Positions 36,714-46,436 of a DNA stretch of 64,000 bases are shown here, piece after piece. The notes beneath the pieces are model-generated. The model ran no database searches. It worked only from the letters and a program-made list of their open reading frames with translations, and had not been told where the DNA came from. This DNA comes from Caballeronia terrestris (GTDB lineage Bacteria > Pseudomonadota > Gammaproteobacteria > Burkholderiales > Burkholderiaceae), in NCBI RefSeq assembly GCF_001544515.1, contig NZ_FCOL02000008.1:62001-126000 (forward strand). Direction: 5' to 3'. Within the stretch, counting starts at the first letter, position 1, and each line of letters starts with the position of its first letter. Both the position numbers and the translations under genes were made by a program.

Positions 36714-36746
36714 AAAAGGCCGCGCTTCGCAAGAAGCGCGGCCTTA
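36714..36746. terminator. Bidirectional terminator
   Basis: AAGGCCGCGCTTC pairs with GAAGCGCGGCCTT around loop GCAA. Six A on the left act as a T-run for the leftward nucleoside transporter operon; T-rich bases follow on the right. Confidence 0.88.
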
Positions 36747-36773
36747 CTTTTCGATCCAGCGCGCTACGAGAGC

Positions 36774-37868
36774 TTACTTCGGTAGCGACCCGTCCACGCC
36801 TTCCACGTACCAGTTGATGCGCTGCAATTCCGGATCGGTCAGCATCTTCCCCGCCGCGACCTTCTCCGCGCCCGCCTGATCCTTGATCGGACCCGTGAAC
36901 ACGTCCCACTTGCCGCCGTGCAGTTCGTCACGCTTCGCCGCGACCGCCTGCATCGCCTTCGCGGGGATCGCGCCGCTGTTCAGGTCTTCCAGATCGACCG
37001 CCTTCTGCGGCATGCCGAGCCACACCGGGTCATTCTTCCACTTGCCGTCCAGAACCTGCTGGATCACTTCGTTGTAGTACACGCCCCAGTGCGCGACGAC
37101 CGAGCCCAGATGGGCGCTCGGGCCGAACTTCTTCATGTTCGAATCCCAGCCGAACGCAAACACCTTCTTTTCGGCGGCGGTCGCGAGCGTCGCGTTCGAA
37201 TCGGTGTTTTGCAGCAGCACGTCGGCGCCCTGGCCGATCAGCGTTTCCGCCGCCTGCTTTTCCTTGCCCGGATCGAACCAGCTATTGATCCAGATGACCT
37301 TCGTATGGATCTTCGGATTCACGGAACGCGCGCCCATCGTGTACGCGTTGATGTTGCGGATCACCTCGGGAATCGGCACCGATGCCACGAAGCCGAGCGT
37401 GTTCGTCTTCGTCACGTAACCCGCCGCGACGCCCGCCAGATACGCGCCCTGGTACATCCGCACGTCGTACGTGCCGAAGTTCTTGGCCTTCTTGAAGCCG
37501 GTCGCGGTCAGAAAGATCGTGTCGGGAAAGTCCTTCGCGACCTTCAACTGGAAGTCCTGGTAGCCGAAGCTCGTCCCGAAGATGACCTTGTTGCCCTTGT
37601 TCGCGAGATCGCGGAACACGCGCTCCGAATCCGCCGATTCCGGCACGTTCTCCACGCGCGTGATCTTGACCTTGTTGCCGAATTTCGCCTCCGCTTCCTT
37701 GCTGCCCGCGTCGTGGGCGAAGGTCCATCCCGCGTCGCCCGGGTTGCCCAGATAGACGAACGCGATGCCCGGCGCATCCGCCGCCCGGGCGCTCGCTGCC
37801 GCGAGCGTCGCGGACAGCGCGACCGCGGTACCCGCAGCCGTCAGCGCGTTCAGCCATGATTTTTTCAT
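36774..37868 (-). CDS. BMP family purine/nucleoside-binding protein
   Basis: A 364-residue periplasmic binding protein of the PnrA/BMP class with a signal peptide (cleavage near ARAADA, residue 30). The segments GWTFAHDAGSKEAE, NVPESADSERVFRDLA and GTSFGYQDFQL are typical. This class binds purine nucleosides or bases for an ABC importer. The permeases and the double ATPase lie on the same strand upstream in transcription. The context of urate genes suggests purines as the natural substrate. Confidence 0.85.
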   Translation of the reverse strand: MKKSWLNALTAAGTAVALSATLAAASARAADAPGIAFVYLGNPGDAGWTFAHDAGSKEAEAKFGNKVKITRVENVPESADSERVFRDLANKGNKVIFGTSFGYQDFQLKVAKDFPDTIFLTATGFKKAKNFGTYDVRMYQGAYLAGVAAGYVTKTNTLGFVASVPIPEVIRNINAYTMGARSVNPKIHTKVIWINSWFDPGKEKQAAETLIGQGADVLLQNTDSNATLATAAEKKVFAFGWDSNMKKFGPSAHLGSVVAHWGVYYNEVIQQVLDGKWKNDPVWLGMPQKAVDLEDLNSGAIPAKAMQAVAAKRDELHGGKWDVFTGPIKDQAGAEKVAAGKMLTDPELQRINWYVEGVDGSLPK

Positions 37869-37994
37869 TGTGATTCTCCTGGTCGATGTTGTGAAAAGCG
37901 GAACCGTCTGTCAGTTTGTTGTGTCAAAAATGGGAACGGAACCCGTGAGCCGCGCCGCGCAGCCGATGTACAACACCGCGCCCTTGCAACGCCT

Positions 37995-38924
37995 TCAGCT
38001 CGCGGCGAAAAACGGCTTGCCGAGCGAGGCAGGCGCGTTTAGCTTGATCGTGTTCGGATTGCGCGAGATCAGCACGAGCACGACGATCGTCGCGATGTAC
38101 GGCAGCATCGCGAGGAACTGCGTCGGGACCGGCACGCCGATCGCCTGCGCGTAGAACTGCAGCGCCATCACCGCGCCGAAGAGCAGCGCGCCGATCATCA
38201 GCCGCCCCGGGCGCCACGTCGCGAACACGACGAGCGCGAGCGCGATCCAGCCGCGGCCCGAGGTTAGTTGCTCCTGCCAGATGTGCAGGTAGACAATCGA
38301 GTAATAGCCGCCGCCGATGCCCGCCATCGCGCCACCGAAGAGCGTCGCGCCGTAGCGCACGCCGACCACCGGAAACCCCACCGAATGCGCGACCGCCGGC
38401 GACTCCCCGACCGAGCGCAGCACGAGCCCGGCGCGCGTGCGGTACAGGAACCAGCCGATCACGCCGAACATGATGAACGCGAGATAGCCGAGCGGCGTGA
38501 GCGAGAAGAACGCGGGACCGACGACCGGAATCGACGAGAGGCCGGGAATCGGCATCGCCTCGATCGACGCGCGCACCGCCGCCGACGTGTAGGGCTTGCC
38601 GATATACGCCGAAAAGCCGATGCCGAAGATCGTGAGCGATAGCCCCGTCGCGACCTGGTTCGCGAGCATCGTGATCGTGAGAAAGCCGAAGAGCAGCGCC
38701 ATCGCCATCCCGGCGAGCAGCGACGCGCCGATGCCGAGCCACGGATTGCCCGTGATCGCCGTGACGGCATAGCCCGAGACGGCGCCCATCAGCATCATCC
38801 CTTCGACGCCGAGGTTGAGTACGCCCGACTTCTCCGCGACGAGTTCGCCCGCGCCCGCGTACATCAGCGGAATCGCCGCGATGACGGCGCTCGTGGCGAG
38901 GTTGCCGGCCTGGTTGATGTCCAT
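37995..38924 (-). CDS. BMP-type ABC transporter permease 2
   Basis: A 309-residue membrane permease with about eight to ten helices and the family motifs VLNLGVEGMMLMGA and GVRYGATLFGGAMAGIGGGYYS. It belongs to the branched-chain-like permease family used by nucleoside importers (NupC/YufQ type). It follows the other permease gene by 33 bases in one leftward operon. Confidence 0.87.
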   Translation of the reverse strand: MDINQAGNLATSAVIAAIPLMYAGAGELVAEKSGVLNLGVEGMMLMGAVSGYAVTAITGNPWLGIGASLLAGMAMALLFGFLTITMLANQVATGLSLTIFGIGFSAYIGKPYTSAAVRASIEAMPIPGLSSIPVVGPAFFSLTPLGYLAFIMFGVIGWFLYRTRAGLVLRSVGESPAVAHSVGFPVVGVRYGATLFGGAMAGIGGGYYSIVYLHIWQEQLTSGRGWIALALVVFATWRPGRLMIGALLFGAVMALQFYAQAIGVPVPTQFLAMLPYIATIVVLVLISRNPNTIKLNAPASLGKPFFAAS

Positions 38925-38957
38925 ATTGTTCGAGCCTCGCGAAGAAACCTAAGGAAA

Positions 38958-40067
38958 TCAGGAATGCGCCGCGTGATGCACCGTCCGGCGCCGCACGCGA
39001 TAGTTGACGAAGAGATCGCAGCCGAGCAAGCAGAACAGCAGCAGGCCTTGAAACACGCCCGCGAGCGCCTGCGGCAGTTGGAGCGACGTCTGCACCGCTT
39101 CGCCGCCGAGATAGAGGAGCGCCATCAGGAGACTGGCGAGCACGATCCCGATCGGATGCAGCCGTCCGACGAACACGACGATGATCGCTGTGAAGCCGTA
39201 TCCCGGCGACCAGCCGGCCTGCAACTGTCCGATCGGCCCGGCGACTTCGCCCATGCCGGCCAAGCCCGCGAGCGCGCCGGAGAGCAGAAGCGACGTCCAG
39301 ATGGTTTTCTTGTCGGAGAACCCGGCGTAGCGCGCGGCGAGCGGCGCGAGACCGCCGACGTTCATCCGGTAGCCCGCGAAACTTTTGCGCATGAAGATCC
39401 AGACGAGCGGAATCGCGATCGCCGTCAGGAAGACCGACGCGTTGATCCGCGTGCCCTTCAGCCACGCCCAGTGCCAGTCGCCGTAGAGGCGCGGGAAGAG
39501 CGCGTCGTCTACAAACATCGCCGAGATCGGGAAGTTCATGCCCTCGGGATCGCGCCACGGGCCGCTGACCAGATAGATCAGAAGCTGCGTCGCGACGTAG
39601 GTGAGCATCAGGCTCGTCAGGATTTCGTTCGTGTTGAAGCGGCTCTTGAGGAGCGCCGGGATCGCCGCCCACGCCATGCCGCCCACGACGCCGCCCGCCA
39701 TCATCAGCGGCAGCGTCCACCAGCCGGAGGTGTCGCCTAAGTGGATCGCGATCCCGCCCGCGACGATCCCGCCGAGCAGCATCTGCCCTTCCGCGCCGAT
39801 GTTCCACACGTTCGCGCGATAGCCCACCGCGAGCCCGAGCCCGATCAGACACAGCGGCGACGCCTTCAGCACGAGCTCCGACCAGCCGTTCACGTTGGAA
39901 AGTGGCTCGACGAAGAACGCGTGCATCGCGCGGAGCGGGTCCTGCCCGACGAGGCTGAAAATCAGGAAGCCGATGACGAGCGTCGCGACCGCCGCGACGG
40001 CCGGAACGGCAAGCTGCATCGCGCGGGACGGGCTCGGGCGCGCTTCGAGTCGGTAGGGAAAGATCAT
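38958..40067 (-). CDS. BMP-type ABC transporter permease 1
   Basis: From the ATG at 40067 a 369-residue permease with about ten helices; NVWNIGAEGQMLLGGIVAGGIA and RFNTNEILTSLMLTYVATQLL mark the YufP/NupP-like nucleoside permease family. It sits six bases after the ATPase gene and forms a heteromer with the second permease. Much longer frames that read back through the ATPase gene are not used. Confidence 0.87.
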   Translation of the reverse strand: MIFPYRLEARPSPSRAMQLAVPAVAAVATLVIGFLIFSLVGQDPLRAMHAFFVEPLSNVNGWSELVLKASPLCLIGLGLAVGYRANVWNIGAEGQMLLGGIVAGGIAIHLGDTSGWWTLPLMMAGGVVGGMAWAAIPALLKSRFNTNEILTSLMLTYVATQLLIYLVSGPWRDPEGMNFPISAMFVDDALFPRLYGDWHWAWLKGTRINASVFLTAIAIPLVWIFMRKSFAGYRMNVGGLAPLAARYAGFSDKKTIWTSLLLSGALAGLAGMGEVAGPIGQLQAGWSPGYGFTAIIVVFVGRLHPIGIVLASLLMALLYLGGEAVQTSLQLPQALAGVFQGLLLFCLLGCDLFVNYRVRRRTVHHAAHS

Positions 40068-40072
40068 CGGGG

Positions 40073-41644
40073 TTATTTGTTGATTGAGTCGATGGCGGCG
40101 GGCTCGGCGCGCTTGCCGTCGAAGAGGCCCGCCATGAAAAGGCCGATTTCTTCGGCATTCGTGTCGCCAGTCGCGCGCACGGGCGAGAGCTTGCCGCGCG
40201 CGATCACGGCCAAGCGGTCGCAGATGTCGAAGAGTTCTTCCAGTTCCTCCGAAATCACGAGGATCGCGACGCCGCGCGCCGCGAGGTCCAGCAACTGCTG
40301 GCGGATGAACGCGGCCGCGCCGACGTCGACGCCCCAGGTCGGTTGCGCGACGACGAGCACCTTCGGCTCCTGCAAAATCTCGCGTCCGACGATGAACTTC
40401 TGCAGGTTGCCGCCCGAGAGGCTTTGCGCGAGCGCCGTGTTGCCGCCACAGCGCACGTCGAACGACTGGATGCAGCGGTCGGCGAACGCGCGCACGGCCT
40501 TCGCGTTGATCCAGCCGCCCTTCACCATGCTTTCGCGATGCGCAGTCAGCAAGCCGTTCTCCGCGAGCGACATCGCCGGCACCGCGCCGCGTCCGAGCCG
40601 CTCTTCCGGCACGAAGGCGAAGCCGAGCGAGCGGCGCGCGCCAGCCGACAAACGCCCGGCGGGCTTGCCGCAGATCGAGACGGCATCGGCGGCGACGTGC
40701 CGGTCGCGGATTTCCCCCGACAACGACGCCAGCAACTCCGCCTGCCCGTTGCCCGAGACGCCCGCGATCCCGAAGATTTCGCCGGCCTTGACCTCGAACG
40801 AGACGTTTTCGAGCGACGTGCCGAACGGGTCGGGACTCGCCACCGAAAGGTTCTTCACGACGAGCCGTGCATCGCCCGGCGTGTGCGCGCGGCGCGTGTA
40901 ACCGGGCAGCGAATGGCCGACCATCAATTGCGCGAGCGACGCGTGCGTCTCCTTGCGCGGATCGACGTTGCCCGTCACGCGGCCACCGCGCATCACGGTC
41001 GCGGTTTCGCAGAGCGCCTGGATTTCGTCGAGCTTGTGGCTGATGTAGAGAATGCTGCAGCCCTCCGACGCCAGCCGTCGAAGCACCGTAAAGAGCTTCT
41101 TGACCGCTTGCGGCGTCAGCACCGAAGTCGGCTCGTCCATGATCAGCAGGCGTGGGTTCTGCAAGAGACACCGCACGATCTCCACGCGCTGCCGCTCGCC
41201 GACGGTCAGGCTGTGTACGTGCCGCTGAGGATCGACGTCGAGCCCGTAATCCGCTGACACCTCGCGGATGCGCTTGGCCAGCGTCTTCAGATCGAATTTG
41301 TCCTCGAGCGCGAGCGCGATGTTTTCACCGACGGTGAGCGTCTCGAACAGCGAAAAGTGCTGGAACACCATGCCGATACCAAGCTTGCGCGCAGCCGCCG
41401 GGCTGCCGATCTCGACTAACTCGCCTCCCCAGCGGATCTCGCCCTGGTCCGGCCGCACGGCGCCGTAGATGATCTTCATCAGCGTCGACTTGCCCGCGCC
41501 GTTCTCGCCGAGCACCGCGTGGATTTCGCCGGGCGCGACGATGAGCGTGACGTCGTCGTTCGCCTTGACGGCCGGGTATTGCTTGCTGATGCCGGAAAGC
41601 GACAGGCGCGGCGGCGGATTGGAGGTGAGAGTAGCGTCGCCCAT
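40073..41644 (-). CDS. Nucleoside ABC transporter double ATPase
   Basis: A 523-residue protein with two ABC domains. The first has Walker A GENGAGKST, signature LTVGERQRVEI and Walker B LLIMDEPTSVLTP. The second has the degenerate GVSGNGQAEL loop and signature LSGGNLQKFIVGRE. In it AQPTWGVDVGA replaces the normal DEPT box, so it probably lacks strong ATP hydrolysis. This pattern is usual in nucleoside importers such as NupA. It is the first gene of the leftward importer operon and divergent from the LysR gene. Confidence 0.9.
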   Translation of the reverse strand: MGDATLTSNPPPRLSLSGISKQYPAVKANDDVTLIVAPGEIHAVLGENGAGKSTLMKIIYGAVRPDQGEIRWGGELVEIGSPAAARKLGIGMVFQHFSLFETLTVGENIALALEDKFDLKTLAKRIREVSADYGLDVDPQRHVHSLTVGERQRVEIVRCLLQNPRLLIMDEPTSVLTPQAVKKLFTVLRRLASEGCSILYISHKLDEIQALCETATVMRGGRVTGNVDPRKETHASLAQLMVGHSLPGYTRRAHTPGDARLVVKNLSVASPDPFGTSLENVSFEVKAGEIFGIAGVSGNGQAELLASLSGEIRDRHVAADAVSICGKPAGRLSAGARRSLGFAFVPEERLGRGAVPAMSLAENGLLTAHRESMVKGGWINAKAVRAFADRCIQSFDVRCGGNTALAQSLSGGNLQKFIVGREILQEPKVLVVAQPTWGVDVGAAAFIRQQLLDLAARGVAILVISEELEELFDICDRLAVIARGKLSPVRATGDTNAEEIGLFMAGLFDGKRAEPAAIDSINK

Positions 41645-41890
41645 GAGCTCAGTGAGTGCGCAAAGCCGTAAGTCGAAAGGCCGGAAAGCCCGAGAGGCGC
41701 ATGAGGCAAACCGGACCGCGGGCAGAAGATACCGAATTCAAAGCGTTCCGTCGATAACTCAAAAAAGCCGCCGACGCCTCGCCGAGCCGGCCTTTGCGGG
41801 TATCCCCACCTTGACGCAATCGTTGAGTCATATTAAAACTGATATGGTCCACACAGTCGTCGATCAGCCAGAACATATACCGGAGATAAC

Positions 41891-42823
41891 ATGAGTCAGC
41901 AGCGCGAGGCGATCGATACTTACTTATTGCGCGTCTTGCACACCTTGCTGATGGAGCGCAGCGTCACGCGCGCGGCCGTCAAGCTCAATCAGTCCCAACC
42001 GGCCATCAGCGCGGCGCTCAGGCGTCTGCGCGACATCACCGGCGACCCGCTCCTCGTGCGCGGCAAGTCCGGGATGGTCCCCACCGAATACGGCCTGCGC
42101 CTGCTCGAACCGACGCAGAACGCACTGCGCGAAATCGAGCGCATCAAGGTTCAGCAACACAACTTCGAACCGTCGACCTCCGTGCGGTGCTATCGCATCG
42201 GCTGTCCGGATTACCTCAACGTGCTCTTCGTGCCGACGGTCGTCGAGCGGTTTCGCATCGCCGCGCCCAACGCCACGCTCGAATTTCATTCGCTCGGTCC
42301 CGCCTTCGACTATGAACTCGCGCTGGAGGACGGCAAGCTCGATATCGTCGTCGGCAACTGGCCGGAACCGCCGGAGCAACTGCATCTGTCGAACCTTTTC
42401 GTCGACAAGATCGTGTGTCTTGTTTCCAATACGCATCCGTTCGCGAAGCGCGGCGGGCTCACGCTCGACCAGTATCTGAACGCACCGCATCTCGCGCCGA
42501 CGCCCTACTCGGTCGGCCAGCGCGGTGCGATCGACGTGCATCTGGCGCGCGAGCGGTTGAAGCGCCATGTGGTCGTCACGCTGCCGTACTTCAATCTTGC
42601 GCCGTACGTGCTGATCAAGTCCGATCTCGTCTTCACGACGACGCGCCTTTTCGCGGACCACTACGCGCGCTTCCTGCCGCTCGCCGTGGTGCCCGCACCG
42701 CTCGACTTCCCGCCGATGCAGTACTACCAGCTCTGGCACGAGCGCTGCCATTACTCCGACGAAGTGCGCTGGCTGCGCGGGCTCGTCGGGGAAGCGACGC
42801 GCTCACTCATCGACCAGCCTTGA
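41891..42823 (+). CDS. LysR family transcriptional regulator
   Basis: A 310-residue LysR regulator: N-terminal HTH (VTRAAVKLNQSQPAISAALRRLRDITGDPLLVR) and C-terminal effector-binding domain. GGAG precedes the ATG. It is divergent from the nucleoside importer operon, with a 246-base shared promoter region, and just upstream of the 8-oxoguanine deaminase. It therefore probably controls purine uptake in answer to a purine. The effector is not known. Confidence 0.88.
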   Translation: MSQQREAIDTYLLRVLHTLLMERSVTRAAVKLNQSQPAISAALRRLRDITGDPLLVRGKSGMVPTEYGLRLLEPTQNALREIERIKVQQHNFEPSTSVRCYRIGCPDYLNVLFVPTVVERFRIAAPNATLEFHSLGPAFDYELALEDGKLDIVVGNWPEPPEQLHLSNLFVDKIVCLVSNTHPFAKRGGLTLDQYLNAPHLAPTPYSVGQRGAIDVHLARERLKRHVVVTLPYFNLAPYVLIKSDLVFTTTRLFADHYARFLPLAVVPAPLDFPPMQYYQLWHERCHYSDEVRWLRGLVGEATRSLIDQP

Positions 42824-42872
42824 TCTGCTTCGATACGGCCAGCGCGGATGCGTTGGCCGCTTACTCCTCTAT

Positions 42873-44246
42873 TTAAGCCGCGTTAGCCAGTTCCCCCGCC
42901 AGCCGGTTGTGCCGCTCGACGAGCGCACCGAGTTCGAGCGTCGTCAGCCGCCCTTCCCGCACGACCACCTTTCCATCGATCACGCTCGTCGACACCTGCG
43001 ACGGCGCGCAGAACACGAGCGCCGCGACCGGATCGTGCAGCGCGCCCGCGAACCCGTGCTGCGACAGGTCGAACGACACGAAATCGGCCGCCATGCCGGG
43101 TGCGAGCGCGCCGATGTCGTCGCGGCCAAGCACTTTGGCGCCGCCGAGCGTCGCGATTTCGAGCGCTTCGCGCGCGGTCATCGCATCCGGACCGAAGCCG
43201 ACTCGCTGCAGCAACAGCGCCTGGCGCACCTCCGCGACCATCTGCGCGCCGTCGTTCGACGCCGAGCCATCGACGCCGATTCCCACCGGCACGCCCGCAT
43301 CGCGCATCGCGCGGATCGGCGCGATGCCGGAGGCGAGCCGCATGTTCGAGCACGGACAATGCGCGACACCGGTCCCGGTGCGCGCGAACAAGTCGATGCC
43401 CGCGCGGTCAAGCTGCACACAGTGCGCATGCCACACGTCGTGGCCGACCCAGCCGAGGTCCTCGGCATATTCAGCGGGCGTCATGCCGAACTTCTCGCGG
43501 CTGTACGCGACGTCGTTTACGTTTTCGGCCAGGTGCGTATGCATCGACACGCCGTACTGCCGCGCGAGTACCGCCGAATCGCGCATCAACTCACGGCTCA
43601 CCGAAAACGGCGAGCACGGCGCGACGACCACGCGCAGCATCGCGTAGCGGCCTTCGTCGTTGTAGGTCTCGATCAGGCGCTGCGTGTCTTTCAGGATCGC
43701 GTCTTCGTTCTCGACGACCGAATCCGGCGGCAACCCACCGTCCTTCTGCCCGACGCTCATGCTGCCGCGCGCCGCGTGAAACCGCATGCCGATCGCGCGC
43801 GCGGCCGCGATGCTGTCGTCGAGGCGGCTGCCGTTCGGATAAATGTAGAGATGATCGCTCGACGTCGTGCAGCCCGAGAGCAGCAGTTCGGCCATCGCGG
43901 TCTGCGTCGAGACGGCGATCATCTCGGGCGTCAGGTTCGCCCAGATCTTGTACAGATTCGTGAGCCAGCCGAACAGCTCGGCGTTCTGCGCGGCGGGAAT
44001 CGCGCGCGTCAGGCTCTGGTACATATGGTGATGCGTGTTGACGAGGCCCGGAATCACCAGATGGCCGCGCAGGTCGAGCACTTCGTCGGCGGTAGCGGGC
44101 AGTTCGTGCGTCGGGCCGACCGCGACGATGCGGTTGCCTTCCGCGTACAGGCCGCCGTCGGCGATCTCGCGGCGCGCGCCGTCCATCGTGACGAGCACCT
44201 GTGCATTCTTGACGAGCAGCGTTCGTGAGCGTTGTTGTTTTTCCAT
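42873..44246 (-). CDS. 8-oxoguanine deaminase (amidohydrolase)
   Basis: A 457-residue amidohydrolase of the cytosine deaminase-like group that includes 8-oxoguanine deaminase, which yields urate and ammonia. Metal-site motifs are THHHMYQS (residues 71-78), AHCVQLD, and the DGSASND at the end of the barrel. GGAG lies nine bases before the ATG at 44246; an upstream start at 44363 would add 39 residues. Its neighbours, a nucleoside importer and urate-degrading genes, favour 8-oxoguanine over other substrates, but guanine or a related amide cannot be excluded. Confidence 0.82.
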   Translation of the reverse strand: MEKQQRSRTLLVKNAQVLVTMDGARREIADGGLYAEGNRIVAVGPTHELPATADEVLDLRGHLVIPGLVNTHHHMYQSLTRAIPAAQNAELFGWLTNLYKIWANLTPEMIAVSTQTAMAELLLSGCTTSSDHLYIYPNGSRLDDSIAAARAIGMRFHAARGSMSVGQKDGGLPPDSVVENEDAILKDTQRLIETYNDEGRYAMLRVVVAPCSPFSVSRELMRDSAVLARQYGVSMHTHLAENVNDVAYSREKFGMTPAEYAEDLGWVGHDVWHAHCVQLDRAGIDLFARTGTGVAHCPCSNMRLASGIAPIRAMRDAGVPVGIGVDGSASNDGAQMVAEVRQALLLQRVGFGPDAMTAREALEIATLGGAKVLGRDDIGALAPGMAADFVSFDLSQHGFAGALHDPVAALVFCAPSQVSTSVIDGKVVVREGRLTTLELGALVERHNRLAGELANAA

Positions 44247-44704
44247 GGCGTCGATCTCCGTTTTTGCGTAGGTAAGGGGAAGGAAAATCCCGGTTACCCA
44301 GCGTCGATCGCCGTCTTCGGGACGCGCAGCCGCACTGCGCGAGGCCTCAATGTCGGTAGCCAAAATCCCGCTGGCAATGCGAACGCCGCCATAGTCGCCT
44401 TCACGTCCCCAATATATTCGCGAATTTTGGCGCGGGTAGCATCGCCCGGTAGCCGTGTACGTTTGAAGCGCATAGAGAACGCATTGGAACGAATGCCAGC
44501 TTACGTGCCGCTGTCATGTGCTGGGGATTATCTTTCCTATCGCGGACGCACGGCGGCGTGCAAGTTTCTAAAATGCTGTACACGGCGCGCATCTGATCAC
44601 GCCGACGGGTATGTAGCCACTCACGTGGAGCCTCGATCCGCCGCTGCCGCACAGGTACTGGATCGATGCGCAGCCGTTCATCGCACAACACAAGGAACAT
44701 GCGA
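44247..44704. other. Divergent promoter region of deaminase and hiuH
   Basis: 458 bases without a convincing gene. An AT-rich stretch near 44410-44428 (ATATATTCGCGAAT) stands out and may hold promoter or regulator sites for the two purine genes. No guanine-riboswitch sequence was seen. Confidence 0.45.
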
Positions 44705-45058
44705 ATGGGCAAGCTCACAACCCATGTGCTCGACACCGCGCACGGTCGTCCCGGCGCCGGCATCAAGGTCGAACTCTTCGCGCTCTCGGGCGATACCCGC
44801 CGCGCGCTCAAAACCACGCTCACCAATGACGACGGCCGCTGCGACTCGCCGCTGCTAGAAGGCGACGCGCTCGTCACCGGCGAATACGAACTCGTGTTCC
44901 ACGCGGGCGACTATTTCGCGGCCATCGGCGTGGAGGTGCCGGAACCGCGTTTCGTCGATCGGGTGGCGCTGCGCTTCGGCATCGCCGATTCGGGCTCGCA
45001 CTATCACGTGCCGTTGCTCGTGTCGCCTTGGGCTTACAGCACGTATCGCGGTAGTTGA
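44705..45058 (+). CDS. 5-hydroxyisourate hydrolase
   Basis: A 117-residue transthyretin-related protein that turns 5-hydroxyisourate into OHCU in urate breakdown. The active-site residues His7 (LTTHVLD), Arg45 and His101 (HYHVPLL) and the diagnostic C-terminal tetrapeptide YRGS are all present. An AAGGA site lies before the ATG. It precedes puuD by 108 bases on the same strand; PuuD makes its substrate. Confidence 0.94.
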   Translation: MGKLTTHVLDTAHGRPGAGIKVELFALSGDTRRALKTTLTNDDGRCDSPLLEGDALVTGEYELVFHAGDYFAAIGVEVPEPRFVDRVALRFGIADSGSHYHVPLLVSPWAYSTYRGS

Positions 45059-45166
45059 GACGGATCGAGCATCGCACCAGACCAGTACATCGCGCCTGTC
45101 CCCATGCAACGAAGGTTGCAACCATAGCGACGATGTGCGCATAACGAATCGGTAGTGGAGGAGAAC

Positions 45167-46360
45167 ATGGAAGGTTTTGTCACCGACTGGCTCAATCTCG
45201 TATTGCGCTGTCTGCACGTCGTCGTTGCAATTGCGTGGATCGGCGAGTCGTTTTACTTCGTCGCTCTCGACAACAGTCTCAAACCGCCGCAGGACCCGAA
45301 TGCCCGCAAACGCGGCGTGTTCGGCGATTTCTGGCACGTGCACGGCGGCGGTTTTTATCACATGCAGAAGTATTCCGTCGCGCCGCAGGACATGCCGGAA
45401 AGCCTGCACTGGTCGTTCTGGCCGTCCTACACCACGTGGATGTCCGGCTTCGGCCTCTTCTTCGTGCTGTACCTGCTCTCGCCGAGCACGTATCTCATCG
45501 ACAAGAACGTGCTCGACATGGGGCCGGTGGTCGCGGTGTCGTCGGCGCTCGGCTTCCTGATGGCGGGCTGGATCGTCTATGACTCGCTGTGCCGCACGCT
45601 CGGCAACAACGACAAGCTGCTCGGCATCTGCGTGGGCATCTACGTCGTGGTCGCGGCGTGGCTCGCGTGCCACATCTTCGCGGGACGCGCGGCGTATCTG
45701 ATTTCGGGCGCCATGCTTGCGACGATCATGTCGGCTAACGTGTTCTTCGTCATCATTCCGGGACAACGCAAGATGGTCGCGGCGATGCTGAAGGGCGAGA
45801 CACCGAACGCGATCTACGGCAAGCGCGGCAAGCAGCGCTCGGTGCACAACACGTATTTCACGCTGCCGGTGGTGTTCGCGATGCTGTCGAACCACTACGC
45901 GATGACTTACACGCACCAGTACAACTGGCTGATTCTGCTGCTCATCATGCTGGCGGGCGCGCTGATCCGACAGTTCTTCGTGATGCGCCATCGCGGCCAG
46001 CAGTTGTGGTATCTGCCGGTGGCCGGCCTCGTGCTCGTGCTCGGCGCGTTCAGCTGGACGATGCCGAAGCCCTCGCCCGCGCAGGTTCAAGTGGCAGGCG
46101 CCCCCGCGATCAAGGTCGCCGATATTGCGCCGATCATCCAGCAGCGTTGCGCGTCGTGCCACTCCGCGCATCCGACGATGATGGGCAGCGCCCCGGCCGG
46201 CGTGATGCTCGATACGCCCGACGAGATTTCGCAGAACGCCCAGCGCGTGCATCAGCAGGCGGTAACGCTGAAGGCGATGCCGCTCGGCAACGTCACGCAG
46301 ATGACCGATGCGGAGCGCCAGAAGATCGCCGCGTGGTTCGATGGCGGTGCGGTGAAGTAA
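45167..46360 (+). CDS. puuD: Membrane urate hydroxylase PuuD
   Basis: A 397-residue integral membrane protein with about eight helices (early motif HVVVAIAWIGESFYFVALDNSL) and a C-terminal cytochrome c domain bearing CASCH (residues 328-332), the fused form of urate hydroxylase. It oxidises urate to 5-hydroxyisourate and passes electrons to the respiratory chain rather than to oxygen. GGAGGAG lies five bases before the ATG at 45167; an ATG 12 bases earlier would add four residues. It acts just before hiuH in the pathway. Confidence 0.93.
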   Translation: MEGFVTDWLNLVLRCLHVVVAIAWIGESFYFVALDNSLKPPQDPNARKRGVFGDFWHVHGGGFYHMQKYSVAPQDMPESLHWSFWPSYTTWMSGFGLFFVLYLLSPSTYLIDKNVLDMGPVVAVSSALGFLMAGWIVYDSLCRTLGNNDKLLGICVGIYVVVAAWLACHIFAGRAAYLISGAMLATIMSANVFFVIIPGQRKMVAAMLKGETPNAIYGKRGKQRSVHNTYFTLPVVFAMLSNHYAMTYTHQYNWLILLLIMLAGALIRQFFVMRHRGQQLWYLPVAGLVLVLGAFSWTMPKPSPAQVQVAGAPAIKVADIAPIIQQRCASCHSAHPTMMGSAPAGVMLDTPDEISQNAQRVHQQAVTLKAMPLGNVTQMTDAERQKIAAWFDGGAVK

Positions 46361-46383
46361 GCGGTTTTTCTTGGCTCCAATGC

Positions 46384-46418
46384 AAAGAGGCCATGAATGC
46401 AAATTCATGGCCTCTTTC
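46384..46418. terminator. Bidirectional terminator
   Basis: AAAGAGGCCATGAAT pairs with ATTCATGGCCTCTTT around loop GCAA; it separates puuD from the convergent DUF1579 gene. Confidence 0.85.
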
Positions 46419-46436
46419 TTCGTGCGCATACGCTTG

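Noticed and set aside
36690..41890. A purine riboswitch near the nucleoside importer
   Set aside because: No guanine-aptamer-like sequence was seen in the promoter region between the importer and the LysR gene.
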